NCBI GenBank assembly: GCA_039105265.1 | Contig: JAPFFF010000005.1 | Location: 3,705,501 to 3,769,500, forward strand | DNA length: 64,000 nucleotides | Origin: Tritrichomonas musculus | Taxonomy: Eukaryota > Parabasalia > Tritrichomonadida > Tritrichomonadidae | Reading direction: 5' to 3' | Part shown: positions 59,057 to 64,000 of the stretch, in pieces | How the letters are laid out: every line of letters starts with the position of its first letter | Position numbering within the stretch: the stretch's first letter is position 1 | Position numbers and translations under genes: made by a program | The notes under the pieces: generated by a model | Databases searched by the model: none | Seen by the model: only the letters and a program-made list of their open reading frames with translations | What the model was told of the DNA's origin: nothing

Positions 59057-60283
59057 ATGGACACTTCCTTTGCTTTTGATGTCATTTCCGTTGGTATAAG
59101 CTGCCTTTTAATCGTTGCCGTTGGCTATTTTCTTTCTTATTTCAAATTCTTAAAACCAAAAGATTTCCAGCGTGCGGATCGTTTTGCTGGAAAAGTTTGC
59201 TTCCCAATTTTGCAGTATCGATGCCTTGCTTATCGAAAGTTAAAGGAATACAAATTTGAACCATTATTTAATGCAATGTTAATGAATGGCTCGTCTCAAA
59301 TACTTCTATTAATTTTTTTCATCTTTCCTAAATTTCTCATTAATGATTCGCTCGAATTTTACTTATCCACCACGATATCTTCCGTTTTTGTCAACTATGT
59401 TCCGATTGGGGCAATCGTTATTGAACAAGTTTGGGGTGCTGGCCTCGAACACATCATAGGAATTTGCCCTCTTTCCAACTTTTTGATACTTGTTCCTTTC
59501 TTCTTAATTGAATCTAAATTATGGGAAATTAAGAAAACAAAAGAAAAACTTTTTTTAGAGTCACAAAAGAAAGAAATGACATCCAATATCGTTCAGCAGC
59601 AAGAAGAAAATATCGAAGACCAATCCATCAGTAGCACCTCAATATCAAATTCCGAAGTCGCCAATCCTCGAGATGAAACAGATAAATTAAACGACAAACT
59701 ACTGGAAAATCCAACACAACAACAAATAGTATCAAAACAATCAACAAATGACAAAAAAGGTGACGATTCAATGCGTATTACTTGGAGAGATGTTCTAACT
59801 GCATTTTTATCTGCAATTAGCGCTCCTATTGTCGTTGGAACACTTATAGGATTCTTTTGGTCATTATTTGGAATTCCATATCCACCTTTCCTCGATATAA
59901 TTGGAACATTCATGGGAGATATCGTTCTCATCTTCGGACTTCTCGGAGTTGGCCACGTTCTTCAAACAAACGGACTAATTGCATGCCACTGGATACAGCT
60001 TATCTTCCTTCTTTTTGTTCGTTTCTTCCTTTGCCCCTCAATTTCATGGTTTTATGCATTTTTATTCAAATTGAAAGGAAAAGTAGCCAGAATGTCAATC
60101 ATTTTTTCAGCACTTCCGTCCTCAAATGGTGCTTATGTTATTGCGCAAACAGCCGGCGTCGGTGTGAAGGCAACATCATCAATGATCTTGTTCACTTTGG
60201 TATTAATCGTGCCGGTGCTGATTTTATGGTTTTATATATTCGACAAACTTGGAGTTTATATGGATGATGACGAATATTTTTAA
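59057..60283 (+). CDS. PIN/auxin-efflux-carrier family membrane transporter, 408 aa
   Basis: A 408-residue membrane protein of the AEC/PIN-type family (Pfam Mem_trans), within the BART superfamily. About five hydrophobic segments lie in residues 8-155, then a hydrophilic, Ser/Gln-rich loop (about 155-245), then about five more to the C-terminus. Family-like phrases are FPILQYRCLAY in the first half, and VGTLIGFFWSLFGIPYPP and LPSSNGAYVIAQTAGV in the second. Such carriers export small organic acids or other solutes by proton coupling; the substrate here is unknown. The long central loop is typical of eukaryotic members. A host gene in its own unit. Confidence 0.85.
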   Translation: MDTSFAFDVISVGISCLLIVAVGYFLSYFKFLKPKDFQRADRFAGKVCFPILQYRCLAYRKLKEYKFEPLFNAMLMNGSSQILLLIFFIFPKFLINDSLEFYLSTTISSVFVNYVPIGAIVIEQVWGAGLEHIIGICPLSNFLILVPFFLIESKLWEIKKTKEKLFLESQKKEMTSNIVQQQEENIEDQSISSTSISNSEVANPRDETDKLNDKLLENPTQQQIVSKQSTNDKKGDDSMRITWRDVLTAFLSAISAPIVVGTLIGFFWSLFGIPYPPFLDIIGTFMGDIVLIFGLLGVGHVLQTNGLIACHWIQLIFLLFVRFFLCPSISWFYAFLFKLKGKVARMSIIFSALPSSNGAYVIAQTAGVGVKATSSMILFTLVLIVPVLILWFYIFDKLGVYMDDDEYF

Positions 60284-60789
60284 TATTTTTAGTATTTTTT
60301 ATTAAACAAAAAGTTTTTATTTTTTATTAATTTTTTAATTTTTTCTGATTTTTATGTTGGGAACAGTGATGGTCAACGTTGAAAGTTGACTCGTTGTATT
60401 ATAAACGGTATCGTTCATTCATATGTCAACTTCAACGACGTTTTGCTCTTTGATAGCAACGAAAAAAAACGATCGTTAACGAAGTAATGAATGTTGAAAA
60501 AACGATTGAACTCAGTGTTGAATGATGACGCTAAACAAAAAAGGTTCATCAAACATTTTTAAATTATTCAATTGTTTATAAACATTTTATTTTTCAAAGA
60601 ATCTCAATTGTTTTTCACTCCAAAAAGCAAATATCTTTGAATTAATGAAGAAGTAACTCACACTAATAGATGAATTCAAGTATTTCAATTTATTTTGAAA
60701 ACCCCCATAAAGTGAACATGCAATTCTTTTATCAAAACTCCAAACCATGTTCAAATGAAATTATTATTTATAAAATTTTAGGGGTGCAT
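60284..60789. other. Gene-free stretch with AACG-rich patch
   Basis: Around 60362-60545 the sequence is denser in GC and carries repeated AACG/CGTT words, including GTCAACGTTGAAAGTTGAC and its near complement GTCAACTTCAACG. It could be the worn end of a DNA transposon (CAGTGATGG start), but no matching other end was found. Confidence 0.4.
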
Positions 60790-60791
60790 TA

Positions 60792-60888
60792 AACTAGAAT
60801 TAATTAGTCGGGAGTACGATATAAACTTTTTCAGAGTATAAAACATTTAAAAAGGGCTTATCGTACTCCCGACTAATTAATTCAAGTT
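60792..60888. mobile_element. Small foldback MITE (97 bp), TA-flanked
   Basis: Arms of about 30 bp begin AACTAGAATTAATTAGTCGG and, on the other strand, AACTTGAATTAATTAGTCGG, then share GAGTACGATA. TA lies outside both ends (60790-60791 and 60889-60890). The loop is only about 35 bp. There is no coding capacity. It may be related to the element at 536-657 by its AACT start and TA target. Confidence 0.65.
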
Positions 60889-60890
60889 TA

Positions 60891-61405
60891 TTGACAAATG
60901 ATGTAAACTGTTAAAAACTAGTTTGTCAATCTATTTGACATTTTTCACAAAATCGATCATTATCGGATTAATAATTTTTATTTATTTATATTTAATTCAT
61001 TGAATTAAGTTTATACTTTTCAAAAAACTAAATACCATTTCGCAGTACTCTAATGATTTTGAACTCAATTTCAAAAAAAAATATTTTTAGGAAACTGACC
61101 ATGATTGAAAATTGAATGTCTTAGAAAAAGCTGACCTCACGTCACTTTTTTTTCCCCAAAAAAATGATGATATAATTTGTAAAATATATGAATCAATTAA
61201 CAAACAGATTAAAGACCAAATTTCTCATTAATTCAACTATTGAATCTTTCTTCATTAATGAAATTTAAAAACTAACTCACATTTTGCTATATACTCTGAT
61301 AAAGGTTATAATAGAACATCTTTGCTATACTTTCATATAAACCAATCAAAAACAAAACAAAAAAAATTAATTAAAAAAATTAATTTTTAGTAAATTAGAT
61401 GAAAT
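60891..61405. other. Gene-free AT-rich stretch
   Basis: Nothing supported. It lies between the small foldback element and the end of the ankyrin remnant. Confidence 0.5.
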
Positions 61406-61554
61406 TCATTTTTCATGTTGCATTAATAAATTAATTATTTCAGTATTTCCTTTTTCAAAAGCAATTGACATTGGAGTTCTATTCACAAAATTGACATTTG
61501 AATGATTACCTCATAAAAATTTATGACAAAAAAACTACATTTAATTTTTTAATT

Positions 61555-61715
61555 AAAAATATCATTAATTTATAATTTAAAATATCATTAATTTATAATT
61601 TAAAATATCATTAATTTATAATTTAAAATATCATTAATTTATAATTTAAAATATCATTAATTTATAATTTAAAATATCATTAATTTATAATTTAAAATAT
61701 CATTAATTTAAAATG
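61555..61715. repeat. 23-bp AT-rich tandem repeat in an ankyrin spacer
   Basis: About six to seven copies of AATATCATTAATTTATAATTT-type 23-bp units lie in the spacer between the last two ankyrin units. The copies are nearly identical, so the array is recent. Confidence 0.85.
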
Positions 61716-63570
61716 AAATTCCATTCAAAATTTATGATATGAATTTTATGAAAACATTTATTTTAAAATGTAATTTAAAATATACTGATTAAAATTGGAT
61801 GAAAAAATTAAAATGTAAATAAGCTCCAAATAAATATCAATATTTGGATGTTTCAATAAAAGATCAACTATTTCTTTATTACCTCTTTCGATTGCAATTG
61901 TTAATGCGGTTTTATAAAACTTTATATTGAAAAAAATATCATAAAAAAGGAAAATAAAGAATTTCATTAATTAAAAATTTTGAAAAAATATCATATAATT
62001 ATTTAAATAATAAATTTCATTAATTTTATAATTTTGAAATTTCATTGAATTAATATTTATTAGAACAAAATAAAATTCAATTTTTTGAAATTCTATTTAA
62101 AACAATAAATAAAAATGTTATGAAAATATTAATTCAAAAAATGCGATTAAAAAATGAATGAAATTAATCTCAAATTAATATCAGTTTTTTGATTACTCAA
62201 TAAAAGTTTAATAATTTCTTTACATTCTTTTTGAACAGCAATCGATAATGCAGTTTTATCAAAATTATTTGCTGATAATTATATAAAATTATTTTAATTT
62301 TAAATTTCATTAAAAATAAAAAATTGCAAATTTCATAAAAATAAAAAATATTTTAAAATTCCATTAAATTCAAAAAAAAGTTAAAATATGATAAAAATAT
62401 AAAATAAAATCCAATAAAAAACTAATCAAGTTTAAAATCCTATAAATCAAATTATATTTAAAATTAGATGAATAATAAAAACAATTAAAAACTCTATTAA
62501 TTAAATAAAATCAAAAACTCCATTAAAATACAAAATTTTGAAATTTCATTCAAAAAAATCATTATTTAAATGTAATTAAAATTCTAACTTTAAAATGTAA
62601 TAAATAATTTTTCAAAAAAAAAATTTTATAAAATATTTAATAATGAAATGTAATGAAAAAATTAATTGTTTTAAAATGTAATAAATTTGGGAAAATTTGA
62701 AACTCTTTGAATATATAAAATATTGAATATAATAAATTATATATGTTAAAATTGAATTGAAATATGTGAATTTAAATTAATTGCATGTTTATATCAATAT
62801 TTTGTTTTTGTAATAAAAGTTCAATAATTTCTTTACTTCCAAGAATAACAGCAGCAGAAATTGGAGTTTGATAAGTTTTATCATTTTTTTAAATTTCATG
62901 AAAATTTTTATTTTAAATTTCATGAAAGCATTAACAAAAAAATATACTTGCCATTTTTTACCTTAATATTAACATCAATACTCGGATGGTGTAATAAAAC
63001 ATCAACAATTTCTTTATCTCCTTTTTCAATTGCCAAAATTAATGCTGTCTTTTTAAAATCAATAAAAATTTCATAATATTAAGTAATACGAAATTGAATT
63101 AAAATAATAATAATAAAATTCTATAAGATGATATACATTTAAAATGCGATAAAATTAATATTTTTGAATGCCATATCTTTCTTCTGCTTTATATATTTTT
63201 GCATTTACATCAATATTCCGATGTTGCAATAAAACTTCAACGATTTCTTTATTTCCTTTTTCAACTGCAAAAGTCAAAGGTATTATTTGAGTTTTAAAAT
63301 AAAAACTTCATAAAATAAATTATCAGAAAAATTACATTAAAACAATAATAATAAAATTGCATAAATTTGAATAATATAAAATCGTATAAAAATAATAAAA
63401 AAAATTTCATAAAATAATATAAATAAAAGACCATATAAATTTAAATATTTTTCTATTTCTATTTTTGCATTTACATCAATATTCCGATGTTGTAATAAAA
63501 CTTCAACGATTTCTTTATTTCCTTTTTCTATGGCCAATAATAAGGGTGTCTTGTGAAATTTAAATAAAAA

Positions 63571-63690
63571 TTGCATAAAATTAATTGAATATAAAATTAC
63601 ATTAAAAAACAATAATAATAAAATTTCATAAAATTAATTGAATATAAAATTTCATTAAAAAACAATAACAATAAAATTTCATAAAAATCA
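63571..63690. repeat. Tandemly duplicated spacer segment
   Basis: A segment of about 54 bp with TAAAATTAATTGAATATAAAA and CATTAAAAAACAATAA is repeated twice, side by side, in the spacer between two ankyrin units. Confidence 0.6.
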
Positions 63691-64000
63691 AAAAAATTTG
63701 AAACAATATTAAAATATTTTTTTTTTTTTTTTGAATATCATCCTTAGTTTTTTTTACCGTCAATTTTACATTAACATCAATAACAGGATGTTGCAATAAA
63801 ATTTCAAGAATTTCTTTATTTCCTTTTTCAATTGCTAATGTTAAAGGAGTCTTGTGAAATTTAAATAAAAATGTCATCTAAAAAATAATTTAAAAATCCC
63901 ATTAAAAACAAAAAAAAAAACTTTAAAAAAATAGTATAATTTGGAATTGCATTAATATAAATAATTTTGAAACTTTGTTTAAAATTTGTAAATATTAACA

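Larger units (their letters stand above)
61406..63877 (-). pseudogene. Ankyrin-repeat gene with spacer-separated repeats (decayed, or with many unusual introns)
   Basis: Eight single ankyrin units can be read on the minus strand at about 63758-63856, 63466-63556, 63201-63287, 62961-63052, 62782-62878, 62168-62262, 61820-61919 and 61406-61490. Each has the form TPLTLAIEKGNKEIVEVLL and mostly ends near IDVN. The last ends in a stop (MQHEK, 61406-61408), as expected for a gene end. Units are separated by 90-520 bp of AT-rich DNA with stops. The breaks all fall between repeats, not inside them. No uniform GT donor or trichomonad ACTAACACACAG-type acceptor is seen, so decay or spacer expansion is more likely than splicing, but splicing is not excluded. 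It probably continues beyond the window. Confidence 0.6.

Noticed and set aside
60362-60545. Possible hAT end starting CAGTGATGG with AACG-rich subterminal words
   Set aside because: No matching opposite end or target duplication was found, so it is only mentioned as a patch.

Overview
This window looks like nuclear DNA of a trichomonad parabasalid, probably Tritrichomonas or Trichomonas. The evidence is the very AT-rich intergenic DNA, uninterrupted host genes, a long ankyrin-repeat protein of the type expanded in trichomonads, a CK1 kinase with a poly-asparagine tail, a whole Polinton/Maverick element, and short TCAYTW initiator-like motifs a few to about 25 bases before many ATGs. The species call is inference; no rRNA or diagnostic marker lies here.

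Layout. 1-3060: decayed coding remnants of unknown identity plus two foldback elements (536-657 and 1407-1727). 3696-4838: SLC35B-type nucleotide-sugar/PAPS transporter. 4839-7733: AT-rich and gene-free, with three copies of a short dispersed repeat. 7734-9632: DDE_1 (pogo/CENP-B-like) transposase-type ORF with a QQQ-rich repeated tail, followed directly by the truncated end of an old Polinton (about 9655-9870). 11102-36765: a 25.7-kb Polinton with about 238-bp terminal inverted repeats. It carries protein-primed PolB, integrase, packaging ATPase, adenovirus-type protease, double-jelly-roll major capsid protein, a candidate minor capsid protein, two giant related structural-type proteins, an HNH nuclease and about ten small ORFs; it looks whole and young. 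37420-38395: non-autonomous hAT element with a perfect 8-bp target duplication. 38615-41833: ankyrin protein (minus strand). 42246-43500: non-autonomous TA-flanked element. 43677-43750: tRNA-Lys(CUU). 44102-46396: apparently complete pogo/Tc1-like transposon with 54/55-bp inverted repeats, TA duplication and an intact 525-aa transposase.

46708-60283 is host gene territory: a papain-fold-like protein, a C2-like protein, CK1, a 1701-residue protein (two calponin-homology domains, a Gly/Asn-rich collagen-like region and five copies of an unrecognised repeat), and a PIN/auxin-efflux-type membrane transporter. 61406-63877 holds eight single ankyrin units on the minus strand, each separated by AT-rich spacer; it is either a decayed gene or one with many unusual introns.

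How things fit: the host genes are single, unlinked transcription units with their own starts. The Polinton is a self-contained module whose packaging/capsid block (28100-35507) and replication gene (20170-23454) run mostly on the minus strand. Several of its starts carry the same initiator-like motif as host genes. At least nine mobile elements or remnants of several superfamilies lie in 64 kb, so much of the non-genic DNA has been shaped by transposition.
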